From Psococerastis gibbosa (lineage: Eukaryota > Arthropoda > Insecta > Psocodea > Psocidae), in assembly GCA_963971405.1 (NCBI GenBank), contig OZ020486.1, positions 27,799,419 to 27,863,418 on the forward strand: 64,000 nt of DNA, in the 5' to 3' direction. Below the pieces are notes generated by a model. That model was not told where the DNA came from, ran no database searches, and saw only the letters and a list, made by a program, of their open reading frames with translations. Shown here one piece after another: positions 46,022 to 56,737 of this stretch (position 1 is the stretch's first letter; each line of letters starts with the position of its first letter). The translations under genes and the position numbers were made by a program.

Positions 46022-49000
46022 CTAAAAATGAACGAACGAAATAACTACGCGTGCTTACAATATAAAACAGAGGTGGCTTCATTCCATGGGCATAGAAATT
46101 TTGTAGCTGCTTTCATTTATGTTTAAAACAATGAGAAATACAGTAAATGGAATTCAATGGTAGGTTAAATACTACACGTAATGTATGTACAGCCACCACT
46201 GTCAGGAGTTAAAAATTTACGAAAAAATACTATAATAGATAAGGGGAAAACTATTGCATTCCACAAAGCAGTGCTGTAAGAAGGCATCGATGCAAGAAAG
46301 TTACAAGACATCAATCAAAAGAAACTAATCAAACAAACAATGCAACAATGATAGCATGCTTACCTGGAATAGCTGTTACTTCAATCTTTAGATACACCGG
46401 CTGCAAGCAAAAAGAACACAATAGGAAATGGGGACTTATAGGTTTATAGTATTATAGGAAGGTATACAAAATAACAAGATGCGAGACAACAGTACCTTCC
46501 TCACGCTTCAGCTCGAAAGCCAACAAAACCGGCTGCATATGAGAAAAATAAAATACATTAGGCCATTGTCCACAAATATCAGCTCTGTATTAAGCAAGCT
46601 ATAAATTACATTTAATACGGAACTACTTACTTTATGGTCCCCCATGCATGCATTTGATCCCATGAGGGAGTACTCGACTCGTGTTGGGTCGGAAACCTGA
46701 AAAGGAATAGAAAGTTTTGAGTGTACAGAAACGACAAAGCTTTACGTTAATAATATTGGGAAACAAAGAGGGAGACGGTGTTTGATGGGCGTGAGTTTGA
46801 CACTTTCGCCTTCATAATAAGTCTCTCGTGTGTTATTGATGGATTAAAAATGAGTATTTCACTGCATCTGAGACCTGCTTCACTCACACCACCTGCTTTT
46901 CTTTCAGTATATGGTTTGAAGGCTCCTCTAACAACTTGCTGAAAGACTAAAGCCCGATCCCACCATCGCTTGGAAATAATATTGTGCAGCACCTGATCTA
47001 CCAATGCATGACTGTGCCGTGCAGTATTCCTCACCGCGACTTTTCAAGCCTTGATGGAAACAGCCCTACGTCTTACTGGTAATGCAAGTTTTTCTAGAAT
47101 TATTGTTGCCTGCCGCGTGCATCAGCGACAGCAGGTGGTTTCAATATTTTTTTTAATATTTCTTTAAGAGACAAGGGGGGAAAAGTCTTATAAAAGTAAT
47201 AATCAAGTATCTCATGAAATATCAATCGTAAAGTTGTCAAAAATATCAGGACTAACAGAATAATTTTTGCTTTAGTATTTTGATGCAGGATATGCACCTC
47301 TTTCTAAGAGTGGCCACAATAATTGAGGAGCTTGGTTACAAACGTGGCCAACTCCATTTTTTCACAGAATGGGGTTTTGATCCGACCTTGCAGAAAATTT
47401 TAATGTCCACCGGCACGTTGTAAAAGGAGCCAGATTGCGCACAGAAGCGCTGAGAAGTCTATGGTTAGCTATAAGCTAAATGCAATTTTCAACAGAAAAT
47501 CTGCTCTCCTGAAAAATTCTACAACTTTGAGTTGGTCATGTTTGTAAACAGCCTCCTCAATTATTGAAATTGATTTGCACAAAAAAATATTGATGTGGTA
47601 GTCCCGAGAAATTAGTTGAAGGCCGCATGTCACATATCGAAATGAAGAGGAGCTTTTCTGCTAATTTTACGGATATTTTTGACGATTTTCTACGAGCGAT
47701 ATTACTTGTGATAATCGACTTAGTACGCAGATTTTTTCTTAATGTCTTTTTTTTGTCCTTCAAACTTGTTAAAATTGTATTTGTTTTGGATTAAATGACA
47801 GGCTATATTATAAAATAGCATATGACATCCATTGCATTATTGCGTTGTTGTAGTATTTGTATTTACGTAATTAGTAAATAAATAATTATTCCAAGGAATT
47901 TTCTTTAAACTTTAATCTTCTATGTATCAAAAAGCGCATGTGAAGGGTCATTTTGATGGCTGTAGAAGATAAATTGTAATATAATAGGGCTAACAATGCT
48001 GTGAGTAAATGGCTTACATCTTTGACTAGAGAGAGCGCGTCCTTAGTGAGGAAGACACGGTCACACCAAGCAGGGCAACGAGTTTTCATATAGAGCCTGC
48101 CAGCTGAAGTTCCTTCCTCGAAAGGATAGCTCGGTTGAAAATTGACGTCAAACTCAAACAGCTGATCACTGAAAAACTCCAGTTCTTTGTCAAATTCGCG
48201 TAACTGAAACGAGCGAACAAATTTTATTATTATTACTAATATCATATTAAGTTAAGAGACAATCAGACACCCCTACAATCCGTTTTATTTTTAATTTTAA
48301 AAAAGACCTATTTCACAGAAAATATCGATAGCCATAAATGAGATTTCATTAAAAAAAAAAAAAAAAAAAATCTTTCCATCTTTACAACAATTAGTTTGTG
48401 GGCGTCAATAACTTGCCAGTTTTGAAGTTCCTTCGAATTCATATCCTCATTGCCGGTTTTTTTTTTTTTGCCGATTAAGTATAAAAACTGTCCCCGATCG
48501 GTGTGAACGACGGCCACATAATGAAGGGGAACATTTCTTCTACTTCATGACATTTCATTTACGGCTTTACGATCGATATTTCCTGTCAAATTTGATTTTT
48601 TACAGCCGTAAGGCCCCCCTTCCCATCTCCGGTTGTCTCTTAATTGATTAGAATATTTATTATTATTATTATTTAGTTTAGAATTCTGTGCAATACAACA
48701 CTATTTTGCCTATTGATAAGATAGCGATGCAACAAAAAATATGCATAACTTTCCATGATCTTCTAAATAGACCAAATTTGCATTATCCCGCAACCTTAAA
48801 AAACTGAACCACTCTCATAAGTTTATATTACAATAGATATTTAAGAATAGTCATCATTGCAAATGGGTTAAAAATTGAAGACTGTAATCTGTTAAACATA
48901 GAACAAATAAATGGAAAACCAACATCATCTCTTCTATTCAAATGGATAGCCCCCTTAGTTAATGAGATGGCCGACTAAGCTAAAAAATTTAAGCACAGCA

Positions 49001-52000
49001 GTTCTAACGCAGAGCAAGCATTATTCATGACTTACCCACTTTGCATCTTGGCCGCAAAAGAGGTCCTGATGTTTAAAATGGCTGAAGGTTTTCTTTCCGA
49101 GACACAATACCTTTTCATCGTTGTCTAAATATTCGACAGTCGAATCATCACTTTCACCTTCTGTTAATGACCGACAAAGCCCTTCTGACAACCTCTGAAA
49201 ATAGAAACAAATCATTTTTAGAAGAGGTTACGACTCGTCATTGCAATAAGGTTTTTTTTCTTGTTTTTTTATTCATTTGGCCAGGAACGAGAGCAACTAC
49301 AATTTGTATGTCAAAGTTGCAAGTTGAAATATAATAAATTAGTCAGGACATATTGTAGAGTAGTGGTACAGGCTCCAACTTTCATCCGAAAGGTTGTTGG
49401 TTCGAGTCCCACACTTTCTACATTTTCTGGCCATGCTTCATGTAAAGTAGGCGGTCCTAGTTGAGTGTAAGAGTGGGCTTTATAGCCCTAACTCCGCTAG
49501 GTTTGCTTAGTAATAGAACAAAAAGTCAATATTTATTTTTTTAAATTAAGGTGAATACACTCAATTCACTCAGAAGTAGCATGTAAGAGAAGTGAGCTGT
49601 GGTACGCGTAATTAAAGTTCGGACGAGTATAAACAGATGTTCGAAATTACCACTGTCATCAGTGCAATATATAGAAGCGGGGCTATTGCATCTTTTCAAA
49701 ATTTGTGTGTGTAACTCGGGATAAGATCGTGATCAGTCCTTATTCGGCAGAGCGACAACACAATACTGCTAAATGCGCTTTCCATATTAGTGGCAACTTA
49801 TTTTAATTGCTGGTTATTGATTAAAATGCATCATGGTAGTTTTAACTCAAAAACTTAAAATATGACAAATTTGAAAATATTTTAAAATACCATGGAACCG
49901 AAAGACTGCCCATAGTTCAGACGCCGAATTTTCTCAACTTTCTTGTTATGTGTAATAGAGTGGTTATAAGGGTAAACTTACCATGACAACCCCTTTAGTA
50001 TCCGTACGGAAATTAAAGTCCCCAAAGAAGAAAATGGGGACTGATTCGTGAACATCATTATGAAACCTGTCGAGAGTATATGATAAAGCGTGTCGACGGG
50101 TCTCGCTGTACTCAGAAGGGAACTGAAATAAATCAAATTAATTCATAATTTCATGTAAAATGTGAGTACTCGTTGCTTCAAATTTCAAAGTAAATATTCA
50201 TTGTAGAGCTAGAAAATGTTTTTTAGCCACTAGAATAAATATTTCTCGACAAACGGTGGCTAAGGCGTCCAGACACCCATTTTGTCTCCTGACACCTTTA
50301 CCTCATCACTATTGGCCTTAATTAGCTTATGATGGTTAGGTGCGATATACTCAATCATCCTACTTACTGACTCAATTGCAACCATATTTGAAGCATCGTG
50401 GAAAAGATGAATATTAACCAGGTCGAAAATGGCGCCATCCAAATTCCAGCGAGTCCTCAAAAATCCTTTTCGGGACCATTTGCACTGGAAAAACCATATT
50501 TTTTTGATTTAATGATAGCATAATAATAGCCTAGTAAATAATGATCAATAAACCTGAGGGGAAAAGTATTAGACAGTAATTGCTCACAAAATAAACAATA
50601 ATTTAATATTAGTACTGTATTATTCTCAGCTACTGATTAACCGGAGCCATTCTTTGAAATAATTAAACGACAAGCATTATAAATCATAGAAAAAATTTAC
50701 GTTGTTCGTCTTCGAGCAAAAATATAATTATATTGACAAGAATTTTCGAATTAAAACCGAGAAAGTTCTATATATTGAAGCCATTGGCCATACCTTCGGA
50801 AACACACTAACACAGGGCTTCTTATCTGTAATCGACTAGTAACAGCCTGCAATTCGACCGATTCGAAAACATTGTGCATCCAATGTACTGCTATGCTCGA
50901 TGGCCTCAATGACTGTGTACATGATTAAAATTCACGCTTGCTGGTCTGATGGGATTTAGTAATTGTGGAAGGCTCGTGACAGCCAGTGTACTAGAAAACG
51001 ATCTGGACTTTCGTGAAGGGTCCCATTCCACCACCTACTCATCTGTCTAATTCGAAATAATTAACCCTGTTTATGTGAGGCAGAAGCTAAGTGGTTCGGA
51101 AATCGGAATCCACTATAATCAAGAGGTCCCTCATTCATATCATAGCAAGTTCGAACACGAAGACTTGGCGCTATATAAGTTCGAAAGTAGAGCCCTTGCC
51201 CTAGCAAAAATCGTCCAAACGTTAGAGATTGGGTAATGTATGAATTGAGAGCCCAATGACATCTTAAACCTGGTAATAACAAAGTAGATAAAGAAGAAGA
51301 GAAGGTTCTTGCACCACAAAAAGGTTGGGGACCCCAGCTTTATCCTACAGCCATACAGGTAGTAATTACCTCAGGGAAATACTCCAACGGAAATTTGCTT
51401 TTCTCCATGGTAGTAACCGTTTCAATGTCATCACTGTGAACTTGCCGGCCGTTTATACGCTGGTAGCAATGAGATTGAAAGTCGTAGATCAGGGCGGTGG
51501 TTACCGATTCGTGGATCAAGTAGAAATTTCCCAAAGCCTGAAAACGCACCGCGGTATGTTACGCGTTATTTTCCAAGTTGACTGCCTCCTATTTATTGAT
51601 GACAGAAGCTTTAGGAGCAAATTGGAGAACGTCACTAAGCGTTTTTTCTACAAAGTCGATTTTCACAGGAAATATCAATCGTATAGAGCTGTCAAAAATA
51701 TTTATTAAATTATCAGAAAAACTCCTTTATATTTCGATACATGACATGTGGCCATCACTAACACCAATTGGCCATAGTTCTTGAATTCATTCCTTAATTG
51801 GGTCTGCCGCACCAATCATTTTTTGTACAAATCAAATTCGACAATTAATTGAGGCCAATCTGTGTTAGAAAGAGGTAAATATCACCCATCGAAATGTTCA
51901 GAAAAATGTCTTGTATTTGTCCTGAAAATTTTGACAACTCTATATACGATTGATATTTCATTAGATATTTTTACACTTGTAAGGCTTTTCCCTTCTGATT

Positions 52001-55000
52001 GTCTCTTAAGGTTATGAAATCTGTTTGTAAGTAGATAAAAGTAATATTAAATAAGACATTTTCCGTTTGGCTTTTCTCCGTGGCTTCGATTTATTACGAA
52101 CTTTAGCTGGCTCTGTAGCCCGTTTAGGAGCTTGACCACTGCAACCTTGTCGTTTCGCCACTTGTCTCTCGTCGCCGCCTTTCTCCCTCAGTTGCGGACG
52201 TTAAGCTTCTGGAGGTCTTCGCTAATGTCATCTACCCACCTTGGGCACTCTATAATTCCATAAACTCTGTCAACATGAGCCAGCCACCTGAGTTTCCGTG
52301 CACTTATGCCGGTAATAATGGATGGCTTCAGATATAGTGCTCTAGTTCGGTATTGGTTCACATTCTCCATCCACCGGCGTCCCTGACACTTCCAAAGATC
52401 TCACCCAAACTCTTAACGTGTCCATACTACTGACCACTGGCTTTATGATATATACTATACACTACTACTATACTATATATTATATACTATATATACCTGT
52501 ATCCTCAACTCTTTTGTGATAAGTGAGGACTTCCGTCCTTTAAGGAAGCAATAGTAGCACTTGTTTCCAGCCACCATCCCAGCATTTCTTCGGCTCTTGG
52601 TTGTCTTTTGTTACTATGCCTCCCAGGTTGGCAGGTACTTAAACTTTTTAAACTTCAAAGCCTTCGAATTATGTTATATTCCTCGATCGAATGATCCAAT
52701 ACAACTGCATTTCCCAATTAATTTCATTAATATTACATAATCCCATTTTTCTTGGCTTCGACTTATAGTCATGAATATTTCTAACATAGACATTTAGGCG
52801 ACGCCACCGGCCACATCAGCATATTGCATTAAAGAACGCCGTGGGACGACAACCTACTGAAAGTTCAGACGCGAGAACTGCGGTAGGGAAACTTATTTTA
52901 CTTACTGTGAACTTATCAGCTGAGGAGAAATCTTCGTCAAGGTAGATGCGCACCTTATCGAATAAGCGTAGTTCATCTGAATCCAAGAGGAGGTTGACAA
53001 AATCTTTGACGTACCGCATGGATTTCTCGTAGTTTTTACCACCCACCTCCTGGCAATGAAGAGCCACAAATTTGGGGTCCAGCCTCTTTATAGTCTAAAA
53101 ATAGGAAATCAAGTTACATTATCTTCACTCCAACGTCTTGTTTTGCACGCTCCACCATCTACGTATTCCCAGCTCACTCAGTGAGCCTCACTGGGGTCAT
53201 TTTCAAATTCATCCAGCTAGCGGTCCTGCTTATTTGTAAGGATAATGTAGTTTTCAATAATTAAGTAAAAATAATTACATTATAATAGAATAAAATAGTA
53301 CATTTAGGCCTAATGCACTAATATTATGCTAATTAACTACCAATGAAACTTAAAACCTTACCGACAGAAATTCGTCAGCCCATACTTGGAGCATTTGCGT
53401 AGGCTGAAAAAACAATAGGAAGGTAAAATGTACTTCTTTAACAACGTAGACAACTAATGAACTACTCAGTTCTAGTGGCTGTGTAATGAATGAAGGAAAA
53501 TATTAAGTGTACACGTGTCCCGTAGGAAATTGGCAGCCCGAAATGTAATACTTCTTGTTTTGTATGTTTTTTTTATTTCATTAAAAATGTTAATCGTATA
53601 CAAACAATTTAATGGATGCATCTAATTGACCCAATTCAGCCGCCTCTGTAGGTTATTACCCATGTTGAGTTACGATACGTCTCCGATCGCATGGCGTGTT
53701 GAGACTTGCAGTCAAGTACAAGCACGCTACCACCTTGCCATCAAAGTCGATTAATAGGCAGTTTTAATTTTTGGTACCGGTATCGTAGCTTTTTCACAAA
53801 AAAATATTGAGGGCTAAATAGATAATAGAAAATAGACACCATGAAAAAACTACAAAACCAAAAATTAATAATAATAAATAATGATGCATCTATGGGTCAA
53901 ATGAGTCCCAAAAAATTTGTAGAACAGTCTACAGGGCGATTCGATATCTCTGTGGTGGTCTGCCTAGAGTCGCGTCATGTCGTCCATATTTCAAAAGTCT
54001 GGACATTCTAACGGTACCATCTCTCTATGTTCTGGAGGTGTGCACCTATGTAATGAAGGTGTATGGCAGCGTGCCTAGGCTGGGTGGCACTCATGCCTAT
54101 GGTACTAGGGGCAGGGATGATTTCGTGATCCCTATGCATAGAACCAGTAGGTATGAGCGTAAACCAGCCTATGCAGGTGCTAGATACTTACAAGGTCTGC
54201 CTAGGAACATTAGAGAGGTGGAAGAAATGATAGCTTTTAGAAGTAAGCTAAAGAGGCACCTCGTAGACCAATGCTTATATGTGGAGGACATGATGTGGAA
54301 CTAGACAGCTGGTGTTCTTTTCATGATTCTATAGGTATATGGCTCTAGGCTATTTTTAAGTGCTTCATTAATTTATTAACTTATTGTTATTGTGTCTTAG
54401 GTTTTAGAACGCCTATTGTTTCATATAATGACTCAATACAGAGATATTCTATTCTACAGTAAATAAATCAATACAAAATAACAAAACCAGTTTTCAAATA
54501 TTGGACAGTTTGGTCAATAGTCAATATTAATGCATTACGTATTATATCATTCACAGTCATTTACATTGGTATAACAAACATCATGTGTTTGGCACCGTCA
54601 CAAACAAAAACAAAAACCTGCCGTTGCCTAGAACAGTGACAAAACTAAAACTAGGCAGACTTACTATCTCACTATCTACCGAATTACCGATAACTGATCG
54701 AAATTAGTCGTATAAGGGAGCCAACAAACTTACAACCCCTCTTAGATGGGAAAAACACAACATCTCATTTTCAAACAGCATTAAAGCAAGTTTTGCCATG
54801 CACAACACTCAGGTTTCCTTTTGGTTCGATTCCAAAAATTCTTGAAACTTATTTCCCGGTTAAAGTAAAAACATTTACCCTAAGGCCTAAGTGGATATTG
54901 CAAAAATGCTCGGTTGGTACTTTATGTACAGCTTGAAGCACCGGTTATGATGGGCTAGCCTCCAAGTTTATACAATAATAATAATCAATAAGCCATGGTT

Positions 55001-55163
55001 CTCCCCGCAAATATTAATTTTCCATGCAAACCGAAATCAGCAAAGTATTTAATTTTAATTAAAGTAACATGCATATGAGATTTTAACAGCCCCCTCTTAC
55101 CTCTTCAAATATTGAGCCCACATTGGCAGTGACAAATACGACGGGGGTAGAGCTTTCTGTCAT
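45186..55163 (-). CDS. INPP5A: Type I inositol polyphosphate 5-phosphatase, 667 aa
   Basis: Removes the 5-phosphate of Ins(1,4,5)P3 and Ins(1,3,4,5)P4 at membranes, ending Ca signalling. Exons (minus): 55163-55101, 53403-53362, 53094-52906, 51537-51370, 50484-50368, 50122-49982, 49194-49036, 48203-48018, 46696-46631, then one of two 37-nt exons (46532-46496 or 46400-46364), then 46021-45186. The end of exon 3 is good to about 1 nt. The frame closes at 667 aa with either 37-nt exon. Motifs: VVFVTANVGSIFEE, ALHCQEVGGKNYEKS, FDLVNIHLFHDASNMVA, GDFNFR at 227-232, TRCPAWCDRV at 334-343, GDHKPV at 374-379, C-terminal CCVVQ prenylation box as in vertebrate INPP5A. Human is about 412 aa; the excess comes almost wholly from the last exon. 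Confidence 0.94.
46364..46400 (-). CDS. INPP5A: INPP5A alternative exon B, 37 nt
   Basis: gcag|CCGGTGTATCTAAAG ... CCAG|gtaagc encodes PVYLKIEVTAIP and one phase base. It completes the catalytic GDHK-PV motif. It has the same length and phases as exon A 96 bp upstream, and sits 342 bp before the last exon. Confidence 0.8.
46496..46532 (-). CDS. INPP5A: INPP5A alternative exon A, 37 nt
   Basis: gcag|CCGGTTTTGTTGGCT ... GAAG|gtactg encodes PVLLAFELKREE and one phase base. PVLLAFEL is closer than exon B to the vertebrate PVFLAF strand. Using both exons together would add 74 nt and break the frame, so they must be used one at a time. Confidence 0.8.
47120..47720 (-). repeat. Degraded dispersed repeat (1388 family)
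   Basis: INPP5A intron 8. Contains inverted or diverged matches: ATGTCACATATCGAAAT, GCGATATTACTTGTGATAATCGACTTAGTA, CTCTTTCTAAGAGTGGCCAC and AATATTTCTTTAAGAGACAAG. No coding content. The intron runs 46697-48017. Confidence 0.4.
48240..48640. repeat. Dispersed repeat with A and T homopolymers
   Basis: Lies in INPP5A intron 7. AGACACCCCTACAATCCGTTTTATTTT followed by GACCTATTTCACAGAAAATATC matches 29250-29310 in LMAN2 intron 3. Poly-A at 48350-48369. GATATTTCCTGTCAAATTT and GTTGTCTCTTAATTG near 48580-48650 resemble 51950-52010. Confidence 0.45.
49341..49546 (+). mobile_element. SINE family 1 copy, full length
   Basis: INPP5A intron 6. Best-preserved head: GTAGAGTAGTGGTACAGGCTC and a perfect box B GGTTCGAGTCC. 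Body CATGCTTCATGTAAAGTAGG, TAGTTGAGTGTAAGAGTGGG; tail TATTTATTTTTTTAA. Confidence 0.8.
51060..51300. repeat. Dispersed repeat (see 20564 and 59750)
   Basis: INPP5A intron 4, close to exon 4. TCGGAATCCACTATAATCAA, AAGTTCGAACACGAAGACTTGG, TAAGTTCGAAAGTAGAGCCC, AAAAATCGTCCAAACG. Matches in order to 59750-59880. Confidence 0.45.
51648..52010 (+). repeat. Dispersed repeat (1388 family), longest copy
   Basis: INPP5A intron 3. AAGTCGATTTTCACAGGAAA, ATTTCGATACATGACATGTG, ACACCAATTGGCCATAGTTC and TGTTAGAAAGAGGTAAAT, ending near TTTTACACTTGTAAGGCTTT. Collinear with 1388-1700. Confidence 0.6.
52090..52370 (-). pseudogene. LINE ORF2 C-terminal fragment, broken
   Basis: The minus strand reads NQYRTRALYLKPSIITG, ARKLRWLAHVDRV, RWVDDISEDLQKLNVRN, then a stop where LINEs usually have Trp, then RKAATRDKWRNDK. 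The KLRWLAHVDR and DLQKLNVRN...DKWR steps match the RTE-like LINE tail. Same strand as INPP5A, in intron 3. Confidence 0.72.
53590..53748 (-). mobile_element. SINE family 2 copy, minus strand
   Basis: INPP5A intron 1. Read on minus: GATGGCAAGGTGGTAGCGTG, ACACGCCATGCGATCGGAGA, GGTAATAACCTACAGAGGCG. Its 3' end abuts AATTGGCAGCCCGAAATGTA (53526), a solo end of the foldback family at 25041. Confidence 0.6.
53885..54303 (+). pseudogene. Non-LTR retrotransposon RT C-terminal fragment
   Basis: Open frame of about 139 codons: YGSNESQKICRTVYRAIRYL, CRPYFKSLDILTVPSLYVLE, THAYGTRGRDDFVIP, SRYERKPAYAGARYLQGLPR, SKLKRHLVDQ. This is the end of a jockey/CR1-type ORF2 (W/YGS....QK..R.I; LP..S....F..L.ILT; H.YxTRxR). 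No stop inside, so a rather recent 5'-truncated insertion. Antisense in INPP5A intron 1. Confidence 0.8.
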
Positions 55164-55351
55164 TTCTATGTTTCGCACGTTAATTTAAAACAAATCGGCC
55201 AATTGGGTTGCATTCATTTCTTTCTCAATTATTAGACACTTCAAAAAATTTAATCTTTTATAAGTACAAAGGCTTGAACATCCTAATTTTTGTTAAAGTT
55301 GTCTAAAGTTTTAAACAAAAACTTGGTAAAGTGGTAAACGCCTACTGCTAT

Positions 55352-55375
55352 TGACGTCATCACAATATGACGTCA
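55352..55375. promoter_or_regulatory. Two perfect CREs in a palindrome, INPP5A promoter
   Basis: TGACGTCA at 55352-55359 and 55368-55375, set in the inverted arrangement TTGACGTCATCACAATATGACGTCAA. About 190-210 bp upstream of the INPP5A ATG. CREB/ATF consensus sites; function inferred from position. Confidence 0.5.
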
Positions 55376-56062
55376 ATACAAAGCTCTGCATTGTCTCGCA
55401 GTCGCTCACTAGTCAATTCAAGCATAGAATAATAAGAAGAGATTCAAGTGATCATGACGATCATGTCCCGAAATTTTTGGGCCTTAAGCAGTATAGCCTA
55501 TTGTATTTAATATAATTTTCTTAATCGACACTCCTTTTTCTGTCGTTCATTGCTTGCTGCAATAAAGCAATATTTTTAAAAGTTGTACGGTACGAAAAAT
55601 AATTCCAAAAGTTGTAACTCGTAGGCCTACTGTTTCTATTACCAATCCTTTTTTACAAATTTGAATGGAAGGTCCTTAAAATAATGTTTTCCAAGCCTTT
55701 TCATTAGCAAACAACATATTATATTTTCATCGATGGAGTTCTAGGTATTTTTCAACCTCTTCGCATGCTCAATCGAAAGTATAGGCGCAAGTGCGTCACT
55801 ATCATCCAAAACTACAAAAAATTGATTTTGATTCATTTAATTATTAGGCTAGGTACCGGTACCGTCTCGTAATTTTATTTCATTTTTTTACTAGTACAAG
55901 TCTACCTATATTAATTTTTTTAAATAATAATATGTCGGTGTCTATAGTTTTGTGTAAATGTAAAGCGCAATAGGTAGACTGGTTTCGTTCTGATAGGTAT
56001 ATTTGATAACTCTACGATAGATATTTTATTTTATAATAGACACTCAGTTTTTTTCTTCATAT

Positions 56063-56375
56063 GGCGGCAATTCCACCGGCGAATTTACTTAATTTGTGAT
56101 TTGAGATTTTTTGTTTGTTTTGTTTTAATGAGACTATTATGTAGATACTTAACTTATCTATTATAAATTAAGTTATAATATGGTAGAGACGTATTAATGA
56201 TGTCTGCTACATTTTCTGGACATGCTTTGGAGGGCATGTAAAGCAGGCGGTCCCGGGTCATCTTAGTTGAGTGTAAGAGAGAGCTTTACAGCCCTAACTC
56301 CACTAGGTTGGGTTAGTAATAGAACAACAAAAAGTCAAGATTTATTTATTTCCAAATAATGAAGTAAATTCGCCA
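56063..56375. mobile_element. MITE (35433 family) split by a SINE fragment
   Basis: Left half GGCGGCAATTCCACCGGCGA, GAGACTATTATGTAGATACT, TTATAAATTAAGTTATAATA is 35433-like. At about 56205 it turns into SINE family 1 sequence (to about 56353). Then GAAGTAAATTCGCC, part of the right arm, resumes. The right TIR is incomplete. Confidence 0.65.
56205..56353 (+). mobile_element. SINE family 1 copy, 5'-truncated
   Basis: TGCTACATTTTCTGGACATG, TTGGAGGGCATGTAAAGCAG, TAGTTGAGTGTAAGAGAGAG, CACTAGGTTGGGTTAGTAAT, with tail AAAAAGTCAAGATTTATTTA. The tRNA-like head is lacking. Confidence 0.75.
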
Positions 56376-56737
56376 ATATGAAGATATACTGTGAAATTGA
56401 AAAAGGCGGGGAATTTGCAAACATTATTGCCAACAGAAAAGATTAAGAAGTTTTCGTTCACCACCGCCATATTATTTACAGAAAATAAAATAAAAATAAA
56501 GTGATTTCTCTAATTTCATTCAGATTTTAATTATTGAGTTGTGGTAAAAATAACTGAAATATTATTTCAGAGTAGATAGTGGATGTGATTGATTAATATT
56601 GGCTGCATATTTTTTCACCGCTATAAATTAGGTGATACATATTGACTTTCAAGCTGGCTGATTGGCGATTGTACATGATGGACTAAAATTCTAACCTAAC
56701 ATTGACATTTTTTGTCTTTTTTAGGAACTAAAGTATC

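Larger units (their letters stand above)
55164..56724. other. INPP5A / IWS1 head-to-head intergenic region
   Basis: Contains the INPP5A promoter with two CREs (55352-55375), an interrupted MITE/SINE composite (56063-56375), and the region before the IWS1 first coding exon. The IWS1 ATG exon starts after an acceptor (ctttttttag at 56724), so IWS1 has at least one upstream non-coding exon, which I could not place. Confidence 0.6.

Noticed and set aside
45527..46044. Plus-strand frames opposite the INPP5A last exon
   Set aside because: Antisense shadows; the minus frame ends in the conserved CCVVQ box.
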